This document shows, one piece after another, positions 26,844 through 35,393 of a stretch of DNA of 64,000 nt (positions are counted from its first letter, which is position 1; each line of letters opens with the position of its first letter). The stretch spans positions 372,001-436,000 of the forward strand of contig NZ_VEDO01000001.1 in assembly GCF_007677875.1 (NCBI RefSeq), written 5' to 3'. A model generated the notes under the pieces. That model was not told the origin of the DNA. It was given only the letters and a program-made list of their open reading frames with translations, and ran no database searches. The translations under genes were made by a program, and so were the position numbers. Source of the stretch: Variovorax boronicumulans (GTDB taxonomy: Bacteria; Pseudomonadota; Gammaproteobacteria; Burkholderiales; Burkholderiaceae_C).

Positions 26844-27575
26844 TCAGGCGCGCGGCGACTCGCCGAACAGGCGGCCCCAGCCGTGCACGCGGCGCGTGTC
26901 CACGCCGGCCAGGCGCAGCGACTTCCAGACCGCGGTGGCGATGGTGTCGTAGACGGGCATGCCCAGCTCGGCCTCCAGGGCCGGCACCAGCTGCGCGGCG
27001 CGCAGGTTGGTGCAGAAGGTGGTGATGCACTGCGGACCGGCGGCCGCCAGCGCGCGCGCCATGGCCTCGATCTGCGCGGGCGTGACCTCGGAGAACTCGA
27101 AGTTGACCTGTTTGTCCAGGTGGCGCTCGGCCACGCAGTCGAAGCCGCTGGCGCGGTAGTTGGCCACGATGCGCTGCTGCACGTCGTCCAGGTAGGGCGA
27201 GGCCAGGCCGAAGCGCGTGCGGCCCGACAGCTGTATGGCCTCGTTGAGCGCGAGCACCGAGGTGCAGGCCGGGATGCCGGTCTCTTCGGTGATGCGCGCG
27301 CACAGGGCCTCGTCGGTCTGAAAGCCCAGCCAGCCCGAGGAGGTGCCGTTCCAGGCGATGACGTCCACGCGCGCGTCGGCCAGCAGCCGCGCCGCCTGCA
27401 GGATGGGCTCCAGGTCGAACTGGCCGAGCGCCTGGGCACGCAGCGAGATCTCGGTCACGCGAAAGCGCGCGAAATGCGCCGACACCTCGGGCAGCCCCGC
27501 GAGCATGGCTGCCGTGAGCGGCTCCAGCGCGGTGTTGGACGAGGGCGTCAGCATGCCCAGCAGCACGCGCTTCAT
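26844..27575 (-). CDS. Maleate isomerase/arylmalonate decarboxylase-like Asp/Glu racemase-superfamily protein
   Basis: 243 aa. It matches the maleate cis-trans isomerase/AMDase group: GMLTPSSNTALEP, then DVIAWNGTSSGW, GRTRFGLASPYLDD and TTFCTNLRA. The first catalytic cysteine of isomerases is Gly77 here, followed by T78 and S79; the second is present as C188. Gly plus Thr-Ser plus one late Cys is the arrangement of arylmalonate decarboxylase (G74/C188), so decarboxylation or a one-cysteine reaction is more likely than racemization. The start shares one base with the binding-protein stop. Confidence 0.82.
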   Translation of the reverse strand: MKRVLLGMLTPSSNTALEPLTAAMLAGLPEVSAHFARFRVTEISLRAQALGQFDLEPILQAARLLADARVDVIAWNGTSSGWLGFQTDEALCARITEETGIPACTSVLALNEAIQLSGRTRFGLASPYLDDVQQRIVANYRASGFDCVAERHLDKQVNFEFSEVTPAQIEAMARALAAAGPQCITTFCTNLRAAQLVPALEAELGMPVYDTIATAVWKSLRLAGVDTRRVHGWGRLFGESPRA

Positions 27576-28624
27576 CAGACCTTGACCTCCCGGTTGAAGC
27601 GGTCGATGTACTCGCCACGGCGCGGGTTGAGCTTGGCCCAGTCCACACCGTTCATGGCTTCGATCTCTGCCACGTTCTTCGCGTAGGCCTGCAGGCCGGG
27701 GCTGAACTGTGCCTTGCTGCTGACCGGCGCGACGAAGTAGGGCGCGGCCGCCATCTGGGTCTGCACCTCGGGGCTCAGCGCGGCGTTGATGTAGGCGGCA
27801 GCCAGGTCTGGGTTCTTGGTGTTCTTGACGATGTGCATCACGCTCTTGATGTGGATCCAGCCCGTCTCGGGCTTGGCCAGCGCCACCGGCACGCCCTTGG
27901 CCTGCAGGTCGCCCACGTTGTTGTTGTAGTGCACGGAGATGTCGATCTGCCCCTGCTGGAACAGCGTGGCCAGCGCGCCGGGGTTGCTGGCCACGGCGCT
28001 CACGTTGGGCAGCAGCTTCTTGACGAACTGGAAGGCGGGCTCGAGGTTCTCCTCGCTGCCGCCGTTCAGGCGCGCGATTTCCACCATCCAGGCCGACATC
28101 AGGGTGGAGCCCATGCCGGCCAGGCCCACGCGGCCCTTGTACTCGGGCTTGAGCAGGTCGTTCCAGTTCTTGGGCGGGTTCTTGATCTTCTCGGTGTTGT
28201 AGGCGATGCCGATGATCTGCCCCGACACGAACACGCCCAGGCCGCGCGGGTCCACGAGCTTGGGCGGCACGTCCTTGAGGTTGGGCATCTTGTCCACCGG
28301 GATCTTCTCGAAGATGTCCTGCGACAGCGCGGCCAGGTAGGGCCCTTCGTCCAGGATCACCACGTCGTAGGGTGGGTTGGTCTTGGAGGCGACGATCTTG
28401 GAGACCGTGTCCACCGCCAGCGAGGAGACCAGGCTGGTCGAGGCCCCGGTGGCCTTGGCGAAGGCCGGCAACAGGATGCTGCGGTGCGCCGACTCCCAGG
28501 CGCCCGGGTAGGTGGTGGCCGAGATGGTCTTGGACTGGGCGTGCGCCAGGCTGGCGTGCAGCGGCAGTTGGGCGGCACCGAAACCGGCGGCGGCCTGCAG
28601 CAGCGTGCGGCGGGACAGGGACAT
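27575..28624 (-). CDS. ABC transporter substrate-binding protein (spermidine/putrescine-type, extracellular domain family)
   Basis: 349 aa. Twin-arginine-like start MSLSRRTLLQAAAGFGAAQL, cleaved near AHAQS. The body resembles PotD/PotF or AfuA-type solute receptors (YDVVILDEGPY, GIAYNTEKI, NWNDLLKPEYKGRV, NPGALATLFQQGQID). It should deliver a solute to the ATPase and permeases encoded divergently from 28913. It starts at ATG 28624 with a clear AGGAG site, about 44 nt after the predicted sigma-54 start. It is transcribed with the AMDase-like gene and perhaps gntR. Confidence 0.9.
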   Translation of the reverse strand: MSLSRRTLLQAAAGFGAAQLPLHASLAHAQSKTISATTYPGAWESAHRSILLPAFAKATGASTSLVSSLAVDTVSKIVASKTNPPYDVVILDEGPYLAALSQDIFEKIPVDKMPNLKDVPPKLVDPRGLGVFVSGQIIGIAYNTEKIKNPPKNWNDLLKPEYKGRVGLAGMGSTLMSAWMVEIARLNGGSEENLEPAFQFVKKLLPNVSAVASNPGALATLFQQGQIDISVHYNNNVGDLQAKGVPVALAKPETGWIHIKSVMHIVKNTKNPDLAAAYINAALSPEVQTQMAAAPYFVAPVSSKAQFSPGLQAYAKNVAEIEAMNGVDWAKLNPRRGEYIDRFNREVKV

Positions 28625-28677
28625 GGGTGGACTCCTAGGTTGCGAGGGCTGCCCGATGGCGGGACGGGGCATGCCAG

Positions 28678-28693
28678 CGCAAGCTTTGTGCCA
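28678..28693 (-). promoter_or_regulatory. Sigma-54 promoter of the 28624 operon
   Basis: On the minus strand this reads TGGCACAAAGCTTGCG: TGGCAC, exact GG-N10-GC spacing and TTGC. The predicted start is near 28668, leaving a 44-nt leader before ATG 28624. A diverged operator copy, CTGTATCCAG (28698-28707), lies 4 bp upstream of the -24 element. Confidence 0.7.
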
Positions 28694-28746
28694 CGGCCTG
28701 TATCCAGCCGTTCGCACCTGTCTCCCTCCCAAGCCGGTGCGGTGGC

Positions 28747-28763
28747 TGCGCCAACATGGCGCA
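28747..28763. promoter_or_regulatory. NtrC-like binding site between divergent sigma-54 promoters
   Basis: TGCGCC-AACAT-GGCGCA is a perfect inverted repeat with the 6-5-6 geometry of the NtrC consensus TGCACC-N5-GGTGCA; each half differs by one symmetrical A to G change. A third half-site TGGCGCA follows at 28764. It lies between the minus-strand -24 element (28693) and the plus-strand one (28846), a plausible shared enhancer. Confidence 0.55.
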
Positions 28764-28797
28764 TGGCGCACCAAATTGTGCTCAACCTGAAAATGGA

Positions 28798-28807
28798 TTG
28801 TGTCCAA
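28798..28807. promoter_or_regulatory. GntR-type operator copy TTGTGTCCAA
   Basis: TTGTGTCCAA sits in GATTGTGTCCAATC (28796-28809), arms GATTG/CAATC. It differs by one base from the TTGTATCCAA copies at 24478 and 26003 and lies 38 bp upstream of the -24 element of the plus-strand promoter. Confidence 0.45.
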
Positions 28808-28845
28808 TCTGCCTGTTCTTTGTGGCCACGTGCGAGGCTGCCCCG

Positions 28846-28861
28846 TGGCACGCTTCTTGAG
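28846..28861 (+). promoter_or_regulatory. Sigma-54 promoter of the 28913 operon
   Basis: TGGCACG-CTTC-TTGAG: -24 perfect, -12 reads TTGA where the consensus is TTGC, GG-N10-G spacing correct. The predicted start near 28872 gives a leader of about 41 nt before ATG 28913, close to the leaders at the two minus-strand promoters. Confidence 0.6.
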
Positions 28862-28912
28862 TTGACGGTGGCAGCGCGGCGCATCCCGGCGCCGCACCAA
28901 CCCAGCCACCGC

Positions 28913-30001
<1,089 letters not shown>

Positions 30002-30005
30002 CGCG

Positions 30006-30863
30006 ATGGCCAGCGCCACCGCACCTCATTTCGCGCCGCCGCTGGGCCTGGCGCTGCCTTTGGGCCTCTTCTTCGGGGTCTTCGTGCTCGCCCCCATGCT
30101 GCTGCTGGGCTGGATCAGCCTGCACGACGACCAGGGCATGACCCAGTTCGGCATCGCCCAGTACGCCAAGTTTCTGGGCGACGGATTCAACCTCTCGGTG
30201 CTGGGCGGCACGCTGTGGCTGGGCCTGAAGGTCACGGCGTTGACGCTCGTGATCGGCTTTCCACTGGCCTACCTCTACACCCAGGCACCCGCGCGCTGGC
30301 AGGGCCTGCTCATGCTGCTGATCGTGCTGCCGTTGCTCACGAGCTCGGTGGTGCGCACCTTCGCCTGGGTCGTGATCCTGGGACGCCAGGGCATCGTCAA
30401 CACCGCGCTGCTGGACTGGGGCCTGATCGCCGAGCCGCTCAAGCTGCTCTACACGCCGGGCGGCGTGACGGTGGCGCTGGCGCAGATCGAGCTGCCGCTC
30501 ATGGTGCTGCCGCTCATCACTTCGCTCATGAACACCGACGCCAACCTGCGCCAGGCCTCGTTGGCGCTGGGCGCCGGCCACTGGCGCACCTTCTGGCAGG
30601 TCACGCTGCCGCTCACCATGCCGGGCCTTCTGGCCGGCGCGCTGCTGGTGTTCGCCTCCAGCATCAGCGCCTTCGTCACGCAGACGCTGGTGGGCGGCGG
30701 GCAGCAGATGTTCATGCCCTACTACATGTACCAGCAGGCCATCCAGGCCAACAACTATCCGTTCGCCGCCGCGATCGCGATGCTGCTGCTGGCCAGCGTG
30801 CTGGCCGTGGTCGTCGCCATCAACGCGCTGGGCCGCCGCAGCCGGGGATTCGTCCATGCCTGA
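30006..30863 (+). CDS. ABC transporter permease (PotB-like)
   Basis: 285 aa with six membrane segments: LALPLGLFFGVFVLAPMLLL at the N-terminus, and the coupling-loop region LGAGHWRTFWQVTLPLTMPG near residue 200 (EAA motif, with the final GlyxxxxxxProLeu pattern). It corresponds to the first of the two permeases in spermidine/putrescine-type importers. It starts 4 bp after the ATPase stop and overlaps the next permease by 8 bp. Confidence 0.9.
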   Translation: MASATAPHFAPPLGLALPLGLFFGVFVLAPMLLLGWISLHDDQGMTQFGIAQYAKFLGDGFNLSVLGGTLWLGLKVTALTLVIGFPLAYLYTQAPARWQGLLMLLIVLPLLTSSVVRTFAWVVILGRQGIVNTALLDWGLIAEPLKLLYTPGGVTVALAQIELPLMVLPLITSLMNTDANLRQASLALGAGHWRTFWQVTLPLTMPGLLAGALLVFASSISAFVTQTLVGGGQQMFMPYYMYQQAIQANNYPFAAAIAMLLLASVLAVVVAINALGRRSRGFVHA

Positions 30864-31725
30864 CGCCTTCGTTTCCGGCGCGCCCGTGCGCCCCGCCCCC
30901 GCGCCGCGCGCGGCCGAATCGCTGGCCGGCGCCTTCGAGCGGCGCTCGTTCTGGGCCGTGTTCGGCGTGCTGGGCATTTGCGCCGGCGTGCTGCTGCTGG
31001 CGCCGACCGTGGTGGTGCTGATCACTTCGTTCACGAGCGGCTTCTCGCTCAAGTTCCCGCCGCCGGGCTACTCGGTGCGCTGGTACCAGGCGCTGTGGGA
31101 GTCGCCCGAACTGATCGAGGCCGGCGTGCTGTCGCTCAAGCTGGCTGCCGTGGCCACCGCCATCTCGGCCGTGCTGGCCGTGACCGCCGCGCTCGCGCTC
31201 GCGCGCCGCAGGGAGGGCTGGGCGCGCGCGGCCGAGGCCGTGCTGCTGTCGCCGCTGATGCTGCCCGCGCTGGCCATCGGCCTGTCGCTGCTGATGCTGT
31301 TCAACATCGCGGGCACGGGCCTGTCGTTCACGACGCTGGTGCTGGGCCACATCGCGATCACCACGCCCTACATCCTGCGCACCACCTCGGCCAGCCTGCT
31401 GCAGATGGATGGCGTGCTGCTGGAGAGCGCCCACTCGCTGGGCGCCTCGCCGCTCTATGTGTTCCGCACCATCACGCTGCCGCTGATCGCGCGTGGCGTG
31501 CTGGCCGGTGCCTTCATCGGCTTCATGTATTCGTTCGACAACGTGGCCGTGTCGCTGTTCCTGTCGGACGCGCGCAGCGAGGTGCTGCCCATCCGCATGT
31601 GGCACATCATCGAATCGAACCTGGATGTGCGGGCCGCGGCCGTCTCGGGCGTGCTGATCGCGGCAACCCTCGTGCTGATGGTCCTCATGGAGCGCGTGGC
31701 CGGCATCACCCGCCACATGCGGTGA
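30856..31725 (+). CDS. ABC transporter permease (PotC-like)
   Basis: 289 aa with six membrane segments after a proline/alanine-rich cytosolic start. The EAA region ESAHSLGASPLYVFRTITLP followed by LIARGVLAGAFIGFMYSFDN is typical of PotC/PotI permeases. The opening 8 bp overlap the PotB-like gene. It ends 14 bp before the convergent deaminase gene. Confidence 0.9.
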   Translation: MPDAFVSGAPVRPAPAPRAAESLAGAFERRSFWAVFGVLGICAGVLLLAPTVVVLITSFTSGFSLKFPPPGYSVRWYQALWESPELIEAGVLSLKLAAVATAISAVLAVTAALALARRREGWARAAEAVLLSPLMLPALAIGLSLLMLFNIAGTGLSFTTLVLGHIAITTPYILRTTSASLLQMDGVLLESAHSLGASPLYVFRTITLPLIARGVLAGAFIGFMYSFDNVAVSLFLSDARSEVLPIRMWHIIESNLDVRAAAVSGVLIAATLVLMVLMERVAGITRHMR

Positions 31726-31739
31726 TGCCAGCCACCGGT

Positions 31740-32201
31740 TCAGCTGTGGTGGACCTGGTCGCCGCCCCAGCGAAGACGCAGCGCGAGGTAGTCGGCCTCC
31801 AGCACGCCACCGCGCAGCGCCATGGCACGGCCGGTCAGCGCGCAGAATCGCTCGACGCTGTAGTCGCCCAGGTCGCTGCGGCGCAGCGTGGCATGGCGCA
31901 ACGCCAGCACCAGCGTGTCCACGCCGGCCAGCTGGAGCGCGCCCGCGCACATGGGGCAGGGCTCCATCGTGCAGTACAGCGTGGCGCCCTGCGCGGCGGC
32001 CGGGCCATGGGCCGCAAAGGCCTGGCGCAGCGCATCGGGCTCGGCGTGCAGCGTGGGGTCGCCCTGGCTGACCTGGCGGTTCTGGCCGCGGGCCAGCAGT
32101 TGCCCACCCTGCACCAGCACCGCGCCGGTCGGCCAGTCGCCGCGCGCATAGGCTTCCTGCGCCTCGTTCAGCGCCAGGCGCATCCAGTGCTCGTCATTCA
32201 T
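31740..32201 (-). CDS. Nucleoside/nucleobase deaminase, cytidine-deaminase fold
   Basis: 153 aa. Zinc ligands and catalytic Glu are in LHAEPDAL (H52, E54) and MEPCPMCAGAL (C82, C85), the CDA signature, with a GDWPTGAVLV N-terminal block as in guanine/tRNA-adenosine deaminases. It deaminates a purine, pyrimidine or related ring. The HAE-P-D-A sequence is atypical: TadA has HAEMxAI and guanine deaminase HAEVxAI. It is divergent from the amidohydrolase at 32234 with only 32 bp between the starts. Confidence 0.85.
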   Translation of the reverse strand: MNDEHWMRLALNEAQEAYARGDWPTGAVLVQGGQLLARGQNRQVSQGDPTLHAEPDALRQAFAAHGPAAAQGATLYCTMEPCPMCAGALQLAGVDTLVLALRHATLRRSDLGDYSVERFCALTGRAMALRGGVLEADYLALRLRWGGDQVHHS

Positions 32202-32233
32202 CCCAGACCTTTCACAACATTCGGAGCCACACC

Positions 32234-33742
32234 ATGAGCAAGAAACGCACCCTGTTGCGCAACGCACGCGTGCTGCTGGGCGATGCGCTCGCGCTGTCCG
32301 ACGGCCCGCAGGATCTGCTGGTCGAGGCCGGTCGCATCGCCGCCATCGCGCCGGCGGGCCACCTGGGCGAGGCCGAGCAGGTCGTCGACCTGACGGACCA
32401 CCTGCTGGTGCCCGGCCTGGTCAACGGCCACCAGCATTCGCACGAGCACTTCCAGCGCGGCCGCACGGAGAACCTGCCGCTGGAGCTCTGGATGCAGCTG
32501 GTGCGCACGCGCACGCCCGTGCCACTCACGCCGCGCCAGGTCTACCTGCGCACCATGGTCGGCGCCATCGAATCGCTGCGCACGGGCGCCACCACCATCG
32601 TGGACGACATGGCGCTGGGCGGCGCGATCGACCGCGAGCGCATCGCCGCCGTGCTGCAGGCCTACGACGACGCCGGCATCCGCGCGCTGCTGGGCTTCGC
32701 GATGATGGACAAGCCCATCGTCGACAACTTCCCGTTTCTTGAGGCCCATGTGCCGCCCGCGCTGGTGGCCGAGCTGCGTGCCGCGCCGCGGCCGGCGGGG
32801 GCCGATCAACTGGCCCTGGTGCGCGACCTGGCGCGCGCGCGGCATCCGCAATCGCGCCGCGTGGGGGTGCTGGTCTCGGCCTCGGCACCGCAGCGCTGCA
32901 CCGAGCCCTTCCTGCGGGACGTGCGCGCGCTGGCCGACGAGCTGGCCCTGCCGGTCATCACGCACGTGCAGGAGACGCGGCTGCAGGTCGTCACGGGCCA
33001 GCTGTTCTACGGCTGCCCCATGGTCGAGTACCTGGACCGCATCGGCTTTTTGAAGCCGGCCACCAGCCTGATCCACGCCGTCTGGCTCAACCCGCGCGAG
33101 ATCGCGGCGCTCGCGCGCACCGGCGCCACGGCCCAGCACAACCCCTGGAGCAACCTGCTGCTGGGCTCGGGCGTGCAGCCCGTGCGCGCGCTGCTGGACG
33201 CCGGCGTGAACGTGAGCCTGGGCTCGGACGGCTCGTGCTCCACCGTCACCGTCAACATGCTCAACGTGCTGGGCAGCGCCGCAGCCGTCTCCAAGCTGCG
33301 CGGCGACGACCAACGGCGCTGGTTGTCGGCGCACGAGGCGTTGCACGCCGGCACGCTGGCGGGCGGACGCGCGCTGGGCTTCGGCGAGCAACTGGGCGCG
33401 CTGCGCGTGGGTGCCATCGCCGACTTCGTGGGCTACCGCACCGACACCGTCACCTTCACGCCCTTCAACGATCCGGTGCGCCAACTGGTCTATGCCGAGC
33501 GCGGTGCGGGTCTGGGCTTCTCGATGGTCGACGGTGAAGTCGTGGTGGCGGGCGGCGCGCTGCGCTCGGTGGACGAGGCCGGACTGCTGCGCGAGATCGC
33601 GCGCGAGTTCGCGCACCTGGCGCCGCAGTACGCCAAGGCCGAGGCCGAGATGGGGCCGGTGGTGGATGCGCTGGAGGGCATCCACCGGCAGGGCCTGGCG
33701 ACGGACATCGCGCCAGATACCTATGCGGCGAGGCTGGCATGA
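32234..33742 (+). CDS. Amidohydrolase of the ATZ/TRZ/SAH-deaminase group
   Basis: 502 aa. H66 and H68 in VNGHQHSHEHFQRG, a His in VITHVQETRLQ, SLIHAVWLNP, HNPWSNLLLGSG and the metal Asp in VSLGSDGSCST form the metal site of aminohydrolases such as TrzN, AtzB and S-adenosylhomocysteine deaminase. It probably deaminates or hydrolyses an N-ring. It is the first of four overlapping genes (amidohydrolase, PuuE-like, racemase-like, amidase), each joined by ATGA. No sigma-54 site or shared operator seen in the 32 bp upstream. Confidence 0.87.
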   Translation: MSKKRTLLRNARVLLGDALALSDGPQDLLVEAGRIAAIAPAGHLGEAEQVVDLTDHLLVPGLVNGHQHSHEHFQRGRTENLPLELWMQLVRTRTPVPLTPRQVYLRTMVGAIESLRTGATTIVDDMALGGAIDRERIAAVLQAYDDAGIRALLGFAMMDKPIVDNFPFLEAHVPPALVAELRAAPRPAGADQLALVRDLARARHPQSRRVGVLVSASAPQRCTEPFLRDVRALADELALPVITHVQETRLQVVTGQLFYGCPMVEYLDRIGFLKPATSLIHAVWLNPREIAALARTGATAQHNPWSNLLLGSGVQPVRALLDAGVNVSLGSDGSCSTVTVNMLNVLGSAAAVSKLRGDDQRRWLSAHEALHAGTLAGGRALGFGEQLGALRVGAIADFVGYRTDTVTFTPFNDPVRQLVYAERGAGLGFSMVDGEVVVAGGALRSVDEAGLLREIAREFAHLAPQYAKAEAEMGPVVDALEGIHRQGLATDIAPDTYAARLA

Positions 33743-34638
33743 GCGGGCGCGATTTCTCCGGCTACCGCTGGAACTACCCGAAGCTGCGCTGGCCCGGCGA
33801 CGCCGGCCTGGCCGTCTCCTTCGTGCTCAACGTGGAGGAAGGCGCCGAGTTCGCACTGAGCGCTGGCGATGCGCGCAACGAGAGCCACCATGAGGTCACG
33901 CACGAGGTGGTGGGTGCGCCCGACCTGTGCATGGAGAGCCAGTTCGAGTACGGCGCGCGCGTGGGCTACTGGCGCATCACGCGCGCGCTCATGGAGGCCG
34001 GCATCCCGCTCACGCTGAACGCCTGTGCGCGGGCACTGGAGACCACGCCCTGGATCGCCACGGATGCGGCCGAGCAGGGCTTCGAGGTCTGCTGCCATGG
34101 CTGGCGCTGGGAGTCGCATGCGGCCATGGCCGAGGAAGAGGAGCGCGCGCTGATCGCGCGCTGCGTGGAGAGCATCCGCCGCCTGCACGGCCGCGCACCC
34201 GTGGGCTGGCACACCAAGTCCTCGGCCTCGGTGAACACGCGGCGCCTGCTGGTCGAGCAGGGCGGCTTCCTCTACGACAGCGACGCCTACAACGACGACC
34301 TGCCCTACTACGTGCGCGTGGCCGGCCGGCCGCACCTGGTGCTGCCGTACGCCTTCGACACCAACGACATGCGCTTCTTCGACAGCTACGCCTACGTGCG
34401 CGGCAGCGACTTCGCCGACTACGCGATCGACGCCTTCGACGCGCTGCTGGCCGAGTCGCGCGCCACGCCGCGCATGCTGTCCATCGGCCTGCACACGCGC
34501 ATCATCGGCCGGCCCGGCCGCATCGACGGCCTGCGCCAGCTGACGCGCCACATCGCGCAGCGCGGCGGCGCCTGGTGCGCCACGCGCGAGCAGATCGCGC
34601 GGCATTGGCTGGCCCACATGCCGCCGGAGGCTGCATGA
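33739..34638 (+). CDS. Polysaccharide deacetylase family protein, PuuE allantoinase-like
   Basis: 299 aa NodB-fold hydrolase. It resembles the metal-independent allantoinase PuuE/HpxB group: VSFVLNVEEGAEFAL, then FEVCCHGWRWESHAAM and HTKSSASVNTRRLL. PuuE opens the allantoin hydantoin ring; these proteins lack the usual metal triad of deacetylases. Its place in an operon with a racemase-superfamily protein and an AtzE-type amidase parallels hpx/puu ureide clusters, but the substrate here is unproven. Confidence 0.82.
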   Translation: MSGRDFSGYRWNYPKLRWPGDAGLAVSFVLNVEEGAEFALSAGDARNESHHEVTHEVVGAPDLCMESQFEYGARVGYWRITRALMEAGIPLTLNACARALETTPWIATDAAEQGFEVCCHGWRWESHAAMAEEEERALIARCVESIRRLHGRAPVGWHTKSSASVNTRRLLVEQGGFLYDSDAYNDDLPYYVRVAGRPHLVLPYAFDTNDMRFFDSYAYVRGSDFADYAIDAFDALLAESRATPRMLSIGLHTRIIGRPGRIDGLRQLTRHIAQRGGAWCATREQIARHWLAHMPPEAA

Positions 34639-35393
34639 AGCTGCTGCTGGTCAACCCGAACCTGACCCAGGCCGTGACCGACGCGGTGCTGGCCGCCGCG
34701 CGCAGCCGCGCCGCGCCCGGCACCGAACTCGTGGCCGTGACCGGCCGCTTCGGCCCCGCCGTGATCGGCTCGCGCGCGGAGAACGCGCTCGCGCAGCACG
34801 GCGTGCTGGACCTCGTGGCGCAGCACGCGCCCGGTTGCGATGCCGTGGTGCTGGGCGTCTCGCTCGACACGGCGCTGTGGGCCTGCCGCGAGCTGCTGGA
34901 CATTCCCGTGGTCGGCATGACCGAGGCCGGTTTGCTGTGCGGTGCCACGGTGGCCACGCGCATCGGCCTGTTGACCAACGGCGCACGCATGGGACCGCTG
35001 TACCGCGAACTCGTGCAGTCCTACGGCCTGGGCGAGCGTCTGGCCGGCGTGGAGACGCTCACGCTCACGCCGCAGCAGATGGTGGGGGCGCCGCAGGAGG
35101 CGCAGCAGGCCGTGCTGGAGGCTGTGTTGGCAGGTGCCCGCACGCTCGTCGAGCGGGACGGCGCCGAAGCCGTGCTGCTGGCCGGCGCGGCCATGGCGTC
35201 CATGGCCGATGCGCTGCAGCCGCGCCTGCCCGTGCCGCTGCTGGACGGCGTGGGCTGCGCCGTGGCGCTGGCCCAGGCCTTGGTGGGCCTGCGCCTGCCG
35301 CGCGCCCGCGTGGGCAGCGTGAGCCCGACGGGTGGGCGCGCCGTTCAAGGCGTGTCGCCCGCACTCACCGCATTGTTCGGAAGGTCGGCATGA
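34635..35393 (+). CDS. Asp/Glu/hydantoin (allantoin) racemase-superfamily protein without catalytic cysteines
   Basis: 252 aa, starting MKLLLVNPNLT. The two cysteine positions of hydantoin/allantoin racemases are Val75 (VVLGVSLDTA where ACFGDPGL is expected) and Gly184 (LLAGAAM where VLGCAGM is expected). It shares this double loss with the protein at 17813. Flanked by a PuuE-like hydrolase (ATGA overlap) and an amidase (ATGA overlap), it likely handles the same ureide-type intermediate, but not by two-cysteine racemization. Confidence 0.8.
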   Translation: MKLLLVNPNLTQAVTDAVLAAARSRAAPGTELVAVTGRFGPAVIGSRAENALAQHGVLDLVAQHAPGCDAVVLGVSLDTALWACRELLDIPVVGMTEAGLLCGATVATRIGLLTNGARMGPLYRELVQSYGLGERLAGVETLTLTPQQMVGAPQEAQQAVLEAVLAGARTLVERDGAEAVLLAGAAMASMADALQPRLPVPLLDGVGCAVALAQALVGLRLPRARVGSVSPTGGRAVQGVSPALTALFGRSA

